Source: Rhizobium rosettiformans (GTDB lineage: Bacteria > Pseudomonadota > Alphaproteobacteria > Rhizobiales > Rhizobiaceae). Taken from it: a stretch of 64,000 bases of DNA. A program made the position numbers and the translations under genes. The notes beneath the pieces were generated by a model. That model did no database searches, had not been told where the DNA came from, and saw nothing but the letters and a program-made list of their open reading frames with translations. Location of the stretch: NCBI RefSeq assembly GCF_016806065.1, contig NZ_CP032408.1, positions 1 through 64,000 of the forward strand, in the 5' to 3' direction. Position 1 is the stretch's first letter, and each line of letters opens with the position of its first letter. Below, piece after piece: positions 18,220 through 27,963 of this stretch.

Positions 18220-20068
18220 TCAGGCTGACACTCGGCGTGACTGGCGGTCCGAGAGTTGCGCACCTGCCCATGACCTCACAGTATCGCGCCCGGCGGATTT
18301 CGCCTCATATAAGGCCTGATCGCAGCGTTCTACCAGCTCTCGACTGTTGACCATGTCGTCACGCATTTCGGCAACGCCTATCGATACCCTGATCTCAAAG
18401 CTGGGGCTCGCAGCGTGGGGAATGTGCAAGTCCCGAACAGCCACGATCATGCGTTCGGCAATCGCCGAACACTCTTCCAAGGATGCGCCTGGCAAAATTA
18501 CCGCGAATTCCTCGCCACCGTAGCGCGCCACCAGATCAAGCCCAGCGCGACATGAAGCCTGAAGCACTGCCGAAATCCGTTGGAGCGCTTTGTCGCCTGC
18601 GGGATGCCCATAGGTGTCATTGAATGTCTTGAAATGATCGACGTCAATCATCATCAGCGACAAGTTTTCAGCTGTCTTTTTGGCTGTGTCGAAGACGGTC
18701 TCTAAGGTGCGATCGAACACCCGTCGATTGGCAAGGTCAGTTAGGCTATCGCGAGTGGCAAGGCGCTCTAGCAGCTGCGCTGCCGCCTTTTGCTCGGATA
18801 TGTCCGAGTAAAGTGTAACCCATCCTCCAGTTTCGAGCATGCTGATCGACTTGCATACCCACCGGCCATCGCTCAGTTGAAGTTCAGAATCTGTTGCCGT
18901 CTCACTGCGGTGGACTTCCTCCTCGACCCAGGCCAAGGGCGCGGTATCATCCGGGATTTATATCGCCACTGAGCACACCTGCGGTTAAAAGTTCTCCGAG
19001 CGTACGCCCTCGGCAAGTGCGCTCATCCACATATGGGAAGATCGAGAGATAGTGGCGGTTCCACATGACAAGCCGCCCGTCCCCATCAAACATTGCTAAC
19101 CCGTCCGCCATCTCGTTGGTTGCCGTTTGCAAAAGAACCCGGGTGGATTCAAGTTCTGCCTGAAGCAACTTCTGAGCACTTACGTCTGCCGTGTGACTGA
19201 CAATGCCACGGAGCTGCCCATCGTCATCGAAGTATGGAGCCTTAATGGTGTGAAGCCACACCGTTTCCCCGGCGCGCTCAAACTGTTGCTCCAGAGAAGT
19301 GGGCTTCGGATTGGCGATAAACTGCTGCTCGTCAGACAAAAATACAGTCGCATCTTCCCGACTGTAATAATCGAAATCTGTTTTGCCGATCATTTCGGAG
19401 GTTGATCGGGCACCCATCAATTGCGCGGTCGCATTGTTGGCGATCAAGAACCGACCGCTGAGATCTTTTACGTTCAGAGCATCAGGTAGGGCGCTGACAA
19501 TCTGCCTGTGGAGCTCGTTAAGGCGAGCGTTCTCCCTGCGAATGGTGTCTACCCGAACATAGAAAGTGGATATCGCAGTGCCAAGGAAATTCAGCCCAAG
19601 CAAGAGATAATGGGCATACTGGTCTACGAGGTGTGCACGAATGTTAGGGGGTAGCAGCGCCAAAATGATCAGGGCGACCGCTGCATTTACCAGACTGAAC
19701 ACGAGCACGCTCAACACGCTGCGATGCCCTCGCGCCACAAGCGTTGCACCGAGCGCAGCAACGAGCGATGCGAGGATAATTCCGGTCACGCCGATAAACA
19801 CGCCGGCGCCTCCCAGCCAGATGCGAACGGCGCTGGCTACCAAGGCTGCGGTCACAGCGCCGACCGGCCCAGAGATCAAGCCGACCACGGCGAGGGGGAC
19901 GATGCGCAAGTCAAAGCGGAAGCCTTCCAGCAGTTCACCCGGCATGAACATCAAAAGTGAAGCGGTACTCCCGAATAAAATCCCATTGGCCACTCGACGA
20001 AACAATGTGAGATCACTCGTCAGTCGATCTCTGATCAGAGAGCAAATTGTCAATGCAAGGCTGATCAC
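18220..20068 (-). pseudogene. Membrane diguanylate cyclase with frameshift (5TM-PAS-PAS-GGDEF)
   Basis: Two adjacent frames together make one protein parallel to the intact gene at 20739-22643. The upstream frame (18947-20068) holds a 5TMR-LYT membrane sensor, a PAS domain and the start of a second PAS. The downstream frame holds the rest of that PAS and a complete GGDEF domain (ARYGGEEFAVILPG, LTDLANRRVFDR). Continuity is restored by removing one G from the CCCGG run around 18951-18955, converting NPG-stop to NPDDTAPLAWVEEEV. The active-site motif GGEEF is intact, so the gene may have been active until recently, or the shift could be a sequence error. The intact form would make cyclic di-GMP at the membrane. 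Confidence 0.82.
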
Positions 20069-20480
20069 TCCGAGCTGGCGAGAAACGAAATTGCCAGATT
20101 TTGATTTTCCATGGAGCTACTCGGCGCAACGGGTTTCAGATTTGTCCTGCGGCGTCGCTCAGAGCCCTGGAGGCACCGTGTTTTACCACTGCCGGCGTCA
20201 AGGCGTTGCTCACGACAGCAGACACTTCGCTCATATCAGCAAAGACTCACTAAGATCGGGTTAGCGCTGTCGAGATAAAAAGATCCCGCCCAAGCCAAAT
20301 AGCCGGGCGGGCGTATATCATACTCAAATTTTTGCCGCTGTTCTGAGCGCTAGGCTGCGGTCGCCTGATCGGAGTGTTGTTGTGGCAGCCGTGGCTCTCC
20401 ATCTCTTACCTTAGACCGACGGTTCAGCACAAAGCGACCTCATTGATCGCACAGAAATCCAGTCCAAACAGATCCTGGCG
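20069..20480. other. Intergenic stretch with a hairpin
   Basis: About 410 bases with no gene I can support. CCCGCCC at 20285-20291 pairs with GGGCGGG at 20305-20311 to make a strong hairpin without a clear T-run; it could stop transcription arriving from the 20739-22643 gene or act as a regulatory site for the frameshifted gene. Confidence 0.4.
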
Positions 20481-20711
20481 TTGATCAATCTCAACGCTAT
20501 TCTGCTGCGAGAGATTTCATTGGTTCAGAAAGAGCCGTTCGAGCACTTTGCCAAGCTTGAGGCGGAAATCGGTGGCCTCGGTGAAGCAATAGCTATGGGA
20601 ACACGCAAATACACGGACGTCCCGGTTTCGTCGCGGGAAATTACTGAGGTCTTCGAGCAGGTACTGAGGCAAGCGCGGGCGCTCATCGAAGGCGCCAGCT
20701 CGGAGAGCTAG
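20481..20711 (+). CDS. Small hypothetical protein
   Basis: 76 aa, predicted almost fully helical (PFEHFAKLEAEIGGLGEAIAMG ... EITEVFEQVLRQARALIEGASS). The start codon is TTG with no strong ribosome-binding site. It lies convergent with the diguanylate cyclase gene, 27 bases from its end. No family recognised. It may be real because its composition is protein-like, but the evidence is weak. Confidence 0.4.
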   Translation: MINLNAILLREISLVQKEPFEHFAKLEAEIGGLGEAIAMGTRKYTDVPVSSREITEVFEQVLRQARALIEGASSES

Positions 20712-20738
20712 ACCTATTCCTCGCCCTGATGCCATAGC

Positions 20739-22643
20739 CTACCCCGCTTGCCTCTTGACACGCTCGTCGGCAATCCTTTGTAGACCAACACGGTCGCGGC
20801 CGGCATCTTTCGCCTGGTAAAGCGCAAGGTCTGCGCGCGCTACCAGCTCAACCGCCCCGCTGACTTTCGAGGTCGCAGTCAACACCGTCGCTCCAATACT
20901 TGCTGTAACGACCGAATGTTCGCTCCCCTCGTGAAGCATTCCTAAGTCTCGAATTGACACGCGCACCTTTTCGGCAATCGCGAGGGCGGAGTCTGCATCC
21001 GTATCCGGCAAGATGATAGCAAACTCCTCTCCACCAAAGCGAGCTGCGAGATCACTTGATCGACGTGCAGCCGACGCAATTGCCGCGGCAACCGCCTGCA
21101 GACACGCATCACCTGCAAGATGTCCGTACTGATCGTTGTAAGCCTTGAACCTGTCGACATCGATCAGAAGCAGAGATAAAGGCCGGCCGGTCCGTTTGGC
21201 CGCTTCAAACTCTCGCTGTAGCGCTTCGTCAAGAGAACGACGGTTGGCCAGTCCTGTCAGAGCGTCAGTTTCGGCCAAACCTTTCATACGCTCAGCGAAA
21301 TTTTTAAGTGAGACCTCCGCCTCCTTGATCGCGGTGATGTCGGAAACAAGAGCCAATACGTGTCGATCTTCTGTTACCCGGGTTCTCAGTGATAGCCAAC
21401 GACCATCGGTGAGTGGAACCGTCTCGTCCTTGTTGACGAACAACGTCACGGCAGCTGCCTGGATACTGTCTTCATCAAGGTCAACCGGCAGGTCCTTGCG
21501 CTCGCCGTTGCGGACAGTCGCTCTGACGATTTCGGTGATATGAGCTCCCTCGCGGCGCGCGTATGCCGATTTCGGAAAAAGTTTGCGGTAGTTTTCGTTA
21601 CAAAACACGACCTTGCCGTCTGGACCAAACATCGCCAGCCCGTCGGACATTTCTGCCATAGCCTGAGCCATAAGGTCCCGGCTGGCTTGAAGCTCTTGCT
21701 CCAATAGCTTCTTCTCGGTGATGTCGACGGTTACCCCGGCCAGTCCAATGAGATCGCCCTGGCGGTTCCGCAATGGCACCTTGGACGTCGAGTACCAGCG
21801 CGGCCCCTTCCCGTCTTCAACAAGAAGCTCTTCGAAGTCGTCCAAGGAGACGCCGGTCTGCAGAACCTCTGCTTCACTTGCCACGAGCTGCTCGGCACGC
21901 TCCCGCGGCGCCAGGTCAAAATCAGTCAGACCGACCATCTCTGATGACCTCGTCCGACCATGATGCCGCGCGACATTCAGGTTGGCGACAACGATCTTGT
22001 GCTCAAGATCCTTGACATAGTGATAGTCAGGCGCCTGCGTGAGAGCAGCACGCAAGATGTCGCGTTCGAGGGTGAACCGTCGAAAATACGCAATGAAGAG
22101 ACCAATCGCAGCTGTACTGGCGAAGTGAAGCACCATAATCGGCAATCCGACCTCGCCGACCGCTCGCAGAAACCTTGACCACGGCAACAAAGCGAGAACA
22201 GCGATTGACAAGATTGCGGACAACAGAGACGCGCCAATAATTGGGCCAAGATTGACCACAGGCTTCCTGCCTGCAATCCACCACACGGCGCACCCAGCGA
22301 AATATACAACTGCAATGGCAGTCAGTCCTGGTATCGCCCCCGCGCCCCCAAGATAAGCGCGAAATCCTGCGGCCATAACCGAAGCGATCAACGCGGGACC
22401 CGGTCCACCGAATACAGCTGCCGACAAGATAATCGCCTGGCGAAGATCAAAGATCACGCCCACGTCGAACTGAACCGCCAAAAGCATGGAAGCGATCGCC
22501 GCCAACCCTAGAGAGAGCCCAAGCCCGAAACAACGCCATTTGTGCGATAACCGATACAGCCGGTATGAGAGATGTGTCCATGCTGATACGATGAGCGCGA
22601 CAGCTGCGAGATTGCCCGCCAGAACTCTCCATGTCTCAGTCAT
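20739..22643 (-). CDS. Membrane-bound diguanylate cyclase (5TM-PAS-PAS-GGDEF)
   Basis: 634 aa. Residues 1 to about 190 are a multi-helix membrane sensor of the 5TMR-LYT type (VGVIFDLRQAIILSAAVFGGPGPALIAS). Two PAS domains follow (YHYVKDLEHKIVVANLNVA..GLTDFDLAP and MSDGLAMFGPDGKVVFCNENYRKLF), each with a following PAC. The C-terminal GGDEF domain has DALTGLANRRSLDEA, DVDRFKAYNDQYGHLAGD and the catalytic RFGGEEFAII, predicting active cyclic di-GMP synthesis from two GTP. An RxxD inhibitory site is not evident before GGEEF. It is a paralogue of the frameshifted gene just downstream; the pair probably arose by duplication. Confidence 0.9.
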   Translation of the reverse strand: MTETWRVLAGNLAAVALIVSAWTHLSYRLYRLSHKWRCFGLGLSLGLAAIASMLLAVQFDVGVIFDLRQAIILSAAVFGGPGPALIASVMAAGFRAYLGGAGAIPGLTAIAVVYFAGCAVWWIAGRKPVVNLGPIIGASLLSAILSIAVLALLPWSRFLRAVGEVGLPIMVLHFASTAAIGLFIAYFRRFTLERDILRAALTQAPDYHYVKDLEHKIVVANLNVARHHGRTRSSEMVGLTDFDLAPRERAEQLVASEAEVLQTGVSLDDFEELLVEDGKGPRWYSTSKVPLRNRQGDLIGLAGVTVDITEKKLLEQELQASRDLMAQAMAEMSDGLAMFGPDGKVVFCNENYRKLFPKSAYARREGAHITEIVRATVRNGERKDLPVDLDEDSIQAAAVTLFVNKDETVPLTDGRWLSLRTRVTEDRHVLALVSDITAIKEAEVSLKNFAERMKGLAETDALTGLANRRSLDEALQREFEAAKRTGRPLSLLLIDVDRFKAYNDQYGHLAGDACLQAVAAAIASAARRSSDLAARFGGEEFAIILPDTDADSALAIAEKVRVSIRDLGMLHEGSEHSVVTASIGATVLTATSKVSGAVELVARADLALYQAKDAGRDRVGLQRIADERVKRQAG

Positions 22644-22973
22644 GGCACCTCACCCTCTTCACGTCTACACAAATTAACCTGAAGCGACGACGTATGTCCC
22701 CGAGGCTTTCGCAGGCTGATGGGTCGCTAAAGCCGTAATGGTCGCGTAGGGTCACAAGTCAGCATATGTCGCAATACTGAAAAAGCCGTTTAAGCGAAGT
22801 GCGCATCGCCCCAGTCGGAAGTCACATCTTGCTGACGACATTCTTCTGAATTGGCGCCACGGGCGCTCCGGCGTATGGACTGAATTGAACTCGCCCTGGG
22901 GCTCGGCCCGGGCCTTGCTGATCTGTCAAATGATAGATAGAGGTCTATTCCCATCAAAATAGGAGAGGCAGAC
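22644..22973. other. Upstream region of the cold-shock gene
   Basis: About 330 bases between divergent genes with no coding frame I can support. It should contain the promoters of the diguanylate cyclase and of the cold-shock gene and the long leader that cspA-type mRNAs usually have. AGGAGAGG just before 22974 is a strong ribosome-binding site. Confidence 0.45.
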
Positions 22974-23177
22974 ATGGCGACCGGAACTGTCAAATTTTTT
23001 GCTCAAGATAAGGGCTTCGGCTTCATCACCCCTGATGACGGCGGTCAGGATGTCTTTGTACATATCTCCGCTGTAGGCTTTGGTGAAGCCCTCAAGGATG
23101 GCCAGAAGGTTCGCTACGAAGTGGGCCAGGACCGCAAGACTGGCAAGTCCAAGGCAGAAAACGTCTCGGTCATCTGA
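22974..23177 (+). CDS. cspA: Cold-shock domain protein
   Basis: 67 aa, one complete cold-shock OB-fold. [32 protein letters not shown] contains RNP1 (KGFGFI) and RNP2 (VFVHIS), and the C-terminal strand is [13 protein letters not shown]. It binds single-stranded RNA/DNA as an RNA chaperone. A near-consensus ribosome-binding site precedes the ATG. Plasmid copies of this family are common in rhizobia; whether it is cold-induced cannot be told. Confidence 0.95.
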   Translation: MATGTVKFFAQDKGFGFITPDDGGQDVFVHISAVGFGEALKDGQKVRYEVGQDRKTGKSKAENVSVI

Positions 23178-23499
23178 GCTGTCAAAGCGATCAGTCCGCG
23201 CGGCGACCCGGTGGTACAGTAGTTGCCGCGCACATAATCTTTGTAAGCAAAACGTACGATCTGCCGCCGGAAGATCTTCTGCGCCGGCGGCGACGCCGGA
23301 GATACTCCAGGCAGCTCGCGCACCCGTGCGAAACCGTCCTCTAACAGTGCCAGATCTTCAAGTGTCAGGACTGAGTCGAGCCTCTTGGCAACGTTTTAGA
23401 ACATCGGCCCGAGTTAGTCGCTGTTTTCACTCGGTCAAGCGCCTGGTTCGCTGTCAGACGGGCTGCCTCAAGTCCCTATTGCGAAGTTGGCCCCTCCCC
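23178..23499. other. Intergenic stretch downstream of cspA
   Basis: About 320 bases with no supported gene. GCCGCCGG (23263-23270) and CCGGCGGC (23284-23291) form an 8-bp stem that could end cspA transcription, although no T-run follows. Confidence 0.4.
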
Positions 23500-23727
23500 T
23501 CAGGATTCCGATGCTGCGAACGTACCGCGCAAAACCATTGCCTTCAGCTCTTCCTCGGTTCGAAAGCCTGACTTGAAGAGGGCTACCAGCTCCTTTGCCA
23601 GGCCAAGTTGCTCATCTGTACTCGATACGCCTGCCTCTTTACGAAATATGTCCGCTAGCACTTTGCGTAACAATGCCAACCCTTCTGGACCGATCTCCTG
23701 GTCGTCATCGAAATAGGTCCCACCCAT
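23500..23727 (-). CDS. Small conserved hypothetical protein
   Basis: 75 aa, acidic N-terminus (MGGTYFDDDQEIGPEGLALLRKVLADIF) and helical C-terminus with the block LVALFKSGFRTEEELKAMVLR. Short proteins of this form are common and unannotated in Rhizobiaceae. No catalytic motif is seen. It stands alone downstream of the repABC operon on the same strand, but about 400 bases away. Confidence 0.6.
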   Translation of the reverse strand: MGGTYFDDDQEIGPEGLALLRKVLADIFRKEAGVSSTDEQLGLAKELVALFKSGFRTEEELKAMVLRGTFAASES

Positions 23728-24136
23728 CGTTCAATCTCCTACCCAAGCGATGTCTGATCGTACCTCGACATGACACCAAGCTTTTGATCTGCGCAACACA
23801 TTCTCGCGCGGGCCTAGCTTCTATCCCGTATCGTCGCGATTGAGAGAGGGCCTGGGACCTCGTCGCCGAGCTCGGCCCACCGCTTTATCGTTGTTAGAGG
23901 CTATGTAATTGTAGGGTACATCTTCTGAAACAATCTCCATGAGACGTAAATGACGTATCATTTGGGTCCGTTCTCGATTTTTGGGACAGCATCCGGGGCA
24001 GGTCTAGAAGCTACTGAGACGTTCTTGGTGCGCTTTGACTCCTAGCAAATCGAGAAACCGTGGAACGAATGCTGAATGAAATGCGGCACGACTGCCGTAC
24101 GACTATGCCCCCTACCCGTTGCGCCGTTATAACCGC
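23728..24136. other. Intergenic stretch downstream of repC
   Basis: About 410 bases between repC and a small unknown gene. No coding frame is supported and I saw no clear iterons or terminator. In repABC replicons the origin lies inside repC, so none is expected here. Confidence 0.45.
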
Positions 24137-25375
24137 TCACCCCGTTTTCCGATCTCCGTTCGCATTGGCGCGCATCAGCGACATCAGCATTGGTCCGAGC
24201 CCGAACTCCCCTACCCTCGCTCGGCGCGTGAGATCGCGGAGATATCCACCTGCCGAGTTGATATGCCCTACCCTCTCCAGGATTGCAGCCATCGCAACTG
24301 CGGCGTTCTCAGGACCCATCACCTCGCAAGCTTCCTGGTAAGCCGACGGGCTGACGCCAAGCATCGATCGAACCACCACCGCGGCCCCCATCAGCTCGCG
24401 CCAATGGGAGATCGTGCCCCCGGGCCCGTAGTCCAAAATCTGCGGGCAGGCTTTCAGGACCATCGACAGCGGGAACGCCTTCATCTTTTCCGGCTTTGCC
24501 AACGGCTGAGCAACCTCTTTGGGTGCTACTTCCAGCTCGACGGCTCCGCCCTGCTCTTTTCCAGAGCTAGGTTCAAGTTCATGGATGGATTCGGGTTTTG
24601 AATTCTGTATGTGGCAGCCATTTTGAACAACATTGCCGTCCATATTGTGAGAATCTAGCTGATTTTCCAGAAGGTTGAGGATTTCGGTGCGCAAAAGCTG
24701 CATCTCGTCGAGGATTGCCTCCACCTGGTGACGATCAGGATTGCGGGGAAGTCGGCTGACAATGCCGACATACATGTCTTCGATGGCTTCCCAGTCGCCG
24801 TCAGCCCCCTCCTCCATCGCGGCGGAGATCAGCTTGCGCACATCGCGCCGGCAGATAGTCAGGGCCTCTTTGGCTCGCCTGAACTGCAGGCGTTCGGCAG
24901 CGACTTCCTGTGCCAGGCCTGCAAGTTCCGCAGCACGAGCCAAAAGTGGAGAAAGATCGAACCCAAAGGCTTGCTCGATATCGCCACTCTTGTCCCGGTG
25001 AGCGTAACGCTTTCCGTTCGGACTATCCTTTCGCTGGATGAGCCCGGCTTCGACCAGGGCAGCCAAATGCCGCCGCAAGGTCGTTCCGGTAATGCCGTGG
25101 GCTCGGACAGACAGCTGGGCATTGGACGGAAAGACCACCAATCCACTATCGCCGTCGAGCTCGTTCTGCGGATAAAAAGTCAAAAGCGCATCAAGCACAG
25201 CCAGCGCCCTGTCCTGAAGGCCGAGGCGTTCACGGGCCTCACAGGCGTCGCGAAACACCTTCCATTTTTCGACCGGGCGGTATGGTTTTGTATCGGACGT
25301 CTGGAGCTGCCTCTTTACAAGGGCAAGCACGACCGGCCGCCGCCCAAAGGGCGTCGTTACATTTTCGGGATGCAT
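24137..25375 (-). CDS. repC: Replication initiator RepC
   Basis: About 412 aa. MHPENVTTPFGRRPVVLALVKRQ is the typical RepC beginning, so the start was placed there (ribosome-binding site AGGTAGG) and not at the upstream ATG at 25426. The conserved N-terminal domain includes WKVFRDACEARERLGLQDRALAVLDALLTFYP and FPSNAQLSVRAHGITGTTLRRHLAALVEAGLI (winged-helix DNA binding). The middle part is variable and the C-terminal domain ends LGPMLMSLMRAN. RepC initiates replication at an origin inside its own coding sequence. Its synthesis is limiting and controlled by the antisense RNA in the repB-repC gap and by RepA/RepB repression of the operon. Confidence 0.95.
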   Translation of the reverse strand: MHPENVTTPFGRRPVVLALVKRQLQTSDTKPYRPVEKWKVFRDACEARERLGLQDRALAVLDALLTFYPQNELDGDSGLVVFPSNAQLSVRAHGITGTTLRRHLAALVEAGLIQRKDSPNGKRYAHRDKSGDIEQAFGFDLSPLLARAAELAGLAQEVAAERLQFRRAKEALTICRRDVRKLISAAMEEGADGDWEAIEDMYVGIVSRLPRNPDRHQVEAILDEMQLLRTEILNLLENQLDSHNMDGNVVQNGCHIQNSKPESIHELEPSSGKEQGGAVELEVAPKEVAQPLAKPEKMKAFPLSMVLKACPQILDYGPGGTISHWRELMGAAVVVRSMLGVSPSAYQEACEVMGPENAAVAMAAILERVGHINSAGGYLRDLTRRARVGEFGLGPMLMSLMRANANGDRKTG

Positions 25376-25432
25376 TTTCCTACCTTTCGAAAGGCAACAG
25401 AAAAACGCTCGCCGGAACGACGTCAAAGACTC

Positions 25433-25516
25433 TTGACGGGGATTCTGAGAAGTGCGATTCTCTCAACCGACCAAAGTGGAGAAGGCTCTTCGGAATTCAT
25501 TTCGGAGGGCTTTTTC
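25433..25516 (+). ncRNA. Antisense counter-transcribed RNA (ctRNA) of repABC
   Basis: The 190-base gap between repB and repC carries a small transcription unit on the strand opposite to repC: a TTGACG -35 at 25433-25438, a GATTCT-like -10 at about 25456-25461, and an intrinsic terminator at 25485-25516 (11-bp stem GCTCTTCGGAA / TTTCGGAGGGC, 4-base loop, then a T-run). This is the standard place and architecture of the incompatibility RNA that blocks repC expression in repABC plasmids. The RNA would be about 50 nt from the predicted start to the T-run. The start point is inferred. Confidence 0.85.
25485..25516 (+). terminator. Intrinsic terminator of the ctRNA
   Basis: GCTCTTCGGAA, TTCA loop and TTTCGGAGGGC give an 11-pair stem (with some G-U pairs in the RNA) directly followed by TTTTTC. 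It is the end of the antisense RNA; the complementary structure in the repBC mRNA is the one that would sequester the repC start. Confidence 0.85.
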
Positions 25517-25565
25517 TTTGCCGATTTTGCTTCACCGTGAAACAGTCCAGCGGCTCAATTCATCA

Positions 25566-26573
25566 TCAATCCCCCTCGCGATTCTGTTTTTGAAATTGTT
25601 CGTAAAGCTCATCCAGTCTCGCTGACACAAACTTGGCGAACGCTGGAACAGCCTTTTCTTCGAAAACGATGGACGTCTTGCCATCGCTCGCTTCGATGCT
25701 CACTGCGCGCTTACCCGTCGGAGTTCTCCAAACGTCCGTCGACTCAGATCTCTTTTTGCTTACCTTGGGGTGCCCGGACAACTCACGCAGCAAGCCACTA
25801 AGACGCGCATCGCTGTCTAGCCGCTGTTCAACATATCCTCTTAGAATCTGCTGGGCCGCTTCGACCATTGATGGATTTGCAAGATGTTCGGCCAGAGCCA
25901 TCCATCTGGCGCGTCCCGCCTTGGGCGCGGGGCCAATCAAGTTTACGACACTGTCCGGCAATCGTCGGGCCACCGCAATGTATCTGCTCACATCCGCTTT
26001 ATCCGTAACGAGAGCAGAAATAATAGTGGCGCGGTCGCACCCACCGTCCTCCAGATTTCGTGCAAAAAAGGCCTTTTCGATAAAGGATAGATCTTTCCGA
26101 TCCAGATTTTCCCGGCCTTGGGCAATGTAGAGTTGGCTGTCAGAAAGACTTTTAACAATTGCTCGGACAGGTCGCCCGAGCTGTTCGGCAGCTCTCAAAC
26201 GGCGTCGTCCATATGCAATCTGAAACCTCCCCGCAGTTTCAGGATTTGGACGAACAAGGATCGGCACCTGCTGCCCATGTTCAGCAATACTTGCTACCAG
26301 CGCCTCAAAATCGGGGTCGACCTCGAGCTGTATGCGATCAGTTATCTTTGAGTTATCGATCGCAGACGGGTCGAGGGAAACGACCGGTTCACCTTCGGCC
26401 AATTGTTGCTGCAGCTTGGTTACTTGCTTGGCATTTTCCGCCATTTCATGGAGTGAGGACCCCATCGCCGATATTGCACCAGTGCGCACCCGATCAGGAG
26501 ACCTGGCCGGTGACGATGCGGTGACGACCGGCTTTTTCATGAAGAGGTTGTCGATGGAATCCTTGCGGCTCAT
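25566..26573 (-). CDS. repB: Plasmid partitioning protein RepB
   Basis: 335 aa ParB-family centromere-binding protein. The N-terminus (MSRKDSIDNLFMKK) is typical of RepB. The ParB/Srx domain contains VASIAEHGQQVPILVRPNPETAGRFQIAYGRRRLRAAEQLG, followed by the KDLSFIEKAFFARNLED segment and a helix-turn-helix region (ISALVTDKADVSRYIAVARRLPDSVV). It binds the parS palindromes just upstream and stimulates RepA ATPase, giving segregation. Second gene of the repABC operon. Confidence 0.95.
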   Translation of the reverse strand: MSRKDSIDNLFMKKPVVTASSPARSPDRVRTGAISAMGSSLHEMAENAKQVTKLQQQLAEGEPVVSLDPSAIDNSKITDRIQLEVDPDFEALVASIAEHGQQVPILVRPNPETAGRFQIAYGRRRLRAAEQLGRPVRAIVKSLSDSQLYIAQGRENLDRKDLSFIEKAFFARNLEDGGCDRATIISALVTDKADVSRYIAVARRLPDSVVNLIGPAPKAGRARWMALAEHLANPSMVEAAQQILRGYVEQRLDSDARLSGLLRELSGHPKVSKKRSESTDVWRTPTGKRAVSIEASDGKTSIVFEEKAVPAFAKFVSARLDELYEQFQKQNREGD

Positions 26574-26614
26574 GAACTTACTCCAGGATGAGAGTCCCGA
26601 TCAATTGGCTCGCT

Positions 26615-26630
26615 GTTGGGAGCTCCCAAC
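26615..26630. promoter_or_regulatory. parS: parS centromere site 1
   Basis: Perfect 16-bp palindrome GTTGGGAGCTCCCAAC, which fits the rhizobial repABC centromere consensus GTT-N4-GC-N4-AAC. It lies in the repA-repB gap, one of the known locations for parS in this plasmid family. Confidence 0.92.
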
Positions 26631-26672
26631 AAACGCGGTTCAACACTCTGGGAAGATGGGCTGATCGGAATG

Positions 26673-26688
26673 GTTGGGAGCTCCCAAC
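26673..26688. promoter_or_regulatory. parS: parS centromere site 2
   Basis: Second identical copy of the 16-bp palindrome, centre-to-centre 58 bp from the first, on the same side of RepB. Two identical sites suggest cooperative RepB loading. Confidence 0.92.
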
Positions 26689-26727
26689 AATCCGCGATAT
26701 CATTATGTGGAGAACCGAATTGGGTAC

Positions 26728-27963
26728 TCATGCCCGACCCCAAGCCTGCTTAATCAATGTCTCAACCTCCGAGTTGACCGCCTCCAACGACTCCATCGCC
26801 CGATCATAGGTGGAGCGAGTCATGTTCTCACGACCAATCTCATAGAGGGTCTGCTTGGTCAGGCCGGCGTCCGATACCGCTGCAGACTTCAGCATGGGAT
26901 TCGTCAACACGTAGTCATCAAAAAGATTACGGAGCAGAGCCGCGACCTTCGTTTGAGGAGCGTCTTGAGGCTCATATCTGGTCAATAGGTAGCGGATGAA
27001 ATCATATTTGAGTTCGCCGCCAGCATCCCGCACTACACCGAGCAGATCACGCGTCATCAAAAGGAACTGACTCATCGACGATATGTCGAGCATCTGCGGA
27101 TGAATCGTGACGATCATCGCAGTCGCTGCGCACAATCCACTGAGCGTTAGGAAGCCGAGCTGAGGAGGGCAGTCAATCACAACGACGTCGTAGTTGTCGG
27201 CAACCTCGTCAAGCGCCGCCGCCACTCGTGCAAAGAACAGCGTTTCGCCTGAAGCCCCCGCGCTGAGCGCTCTGGGCGTCGTATGCTCAAACTCCATCAG
27301 TTCTAGATTACCTGGGACGAGATCCAGGCCGTCGAAGTAAGTTGGCCGGATCACCTCCGAAAGTGCGCGACGCTCTTCGTCGTAACGAATTGCAGCATAT
27401 AGAGTCTGGTTTGACGCGACATCCAATTCCGGAAGAACGCCTAGCAGTGCCGAAAGACTGGCTTGTGGATCGAGATCGACGGCTAGAACGCGATAGCCCT
27501 GGAGAGCCAGAAATTGTGCCAAATGAGCTGTCGTTGTCGTTTTGCCGGACCCGCCTTTGAAGTTGGTGACGGCAAGGACTTGCAGATGCTCACCTGGGCG
27601 ACGGTGAGGGACAAATTCTATCGTCTCTCTACCGCGTGTCGATTGGGCGAGCAGTCGACGAATCTGGTTGATCTCACTGAGATTATATAGGCGCCTCCCG
27701 TTACTCGTAGTTTCCGGCTGCGGTCCTTCACCAGCCAGCGTCATTTTGCGCAACGTGGAATCAGATATTCCGATCAAACGAGCAGCTTCACCCGACGTAA
27801 ACTTACGGAGGACCTTTTGTGAAGTCGGCGGGAACAGCGCCTCGCTCATAGACTGAAGCTGAGAGCTCAGGAGTTCAGCCTGCGCCCCGATCGTTTCATC
27901 AGCACTTGGGAGGCTGTGCCTATTCACGTTTTTAGCCACGCTCACGATGATCTCTCTTATCAC
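26728..27963 (-). CDS. repA: Plasmid partitioning ATPase RepA
   Basis: 411 aa ParA-type Walker ATPase. The N-terminal part has a MerR/ParA-like helix-turn-helix (FTSGEAARLIGISDSTLRKMTLAGEGPQP) used for autorepression. The deviant Walker A motif is VTNFKGGSGKTTTTAHLAQFL; later motifs are AVDLDPQASLSALLG and VVIDCPPQLGFLTL. With RepB and parS it drives segregation. It is the first gene of repABC, so the operon promoter and RepA operator should lie in 27964-28319. A GTG 21 bases further in is an alternative start. Confidence 0.95.
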   Translation of the reverse strand: MIREIIVSVAKNVNRHSLPSADETIGAQAELLSSQLQSMSEALFPPTSQKVLRKFTSGEAARLIGISDSTLRKMTLAGEGPQPETTSNGRRLYNLSEINQIRRLLAQSTRGRETIEFVPHRRPGEHLQVLAVTNFKGGSGKTTTTAHLAQFLALQGYRVLAVDLDPQASLSALLGVLPELDVASNQTLYAAIRYDEERRALSEVIRPTYFDGLDLVPGNLELMEFEHTTPRALSAGASGETLFFARVAAALDEVADNYDVVVIDCPPQLGFLTLSGLCAATAMIVTIHPQMLDISSMSQFLLMTRDLLGVVRDAGGELKYDFIRYLLTRYEPQDAPQTKVAALLRNLFDDYVLTNPMLKSAAVSDAGLTKQTLYEIGRENMTRSTYDRAMESLEAVNSEVETLIKQAWGRA

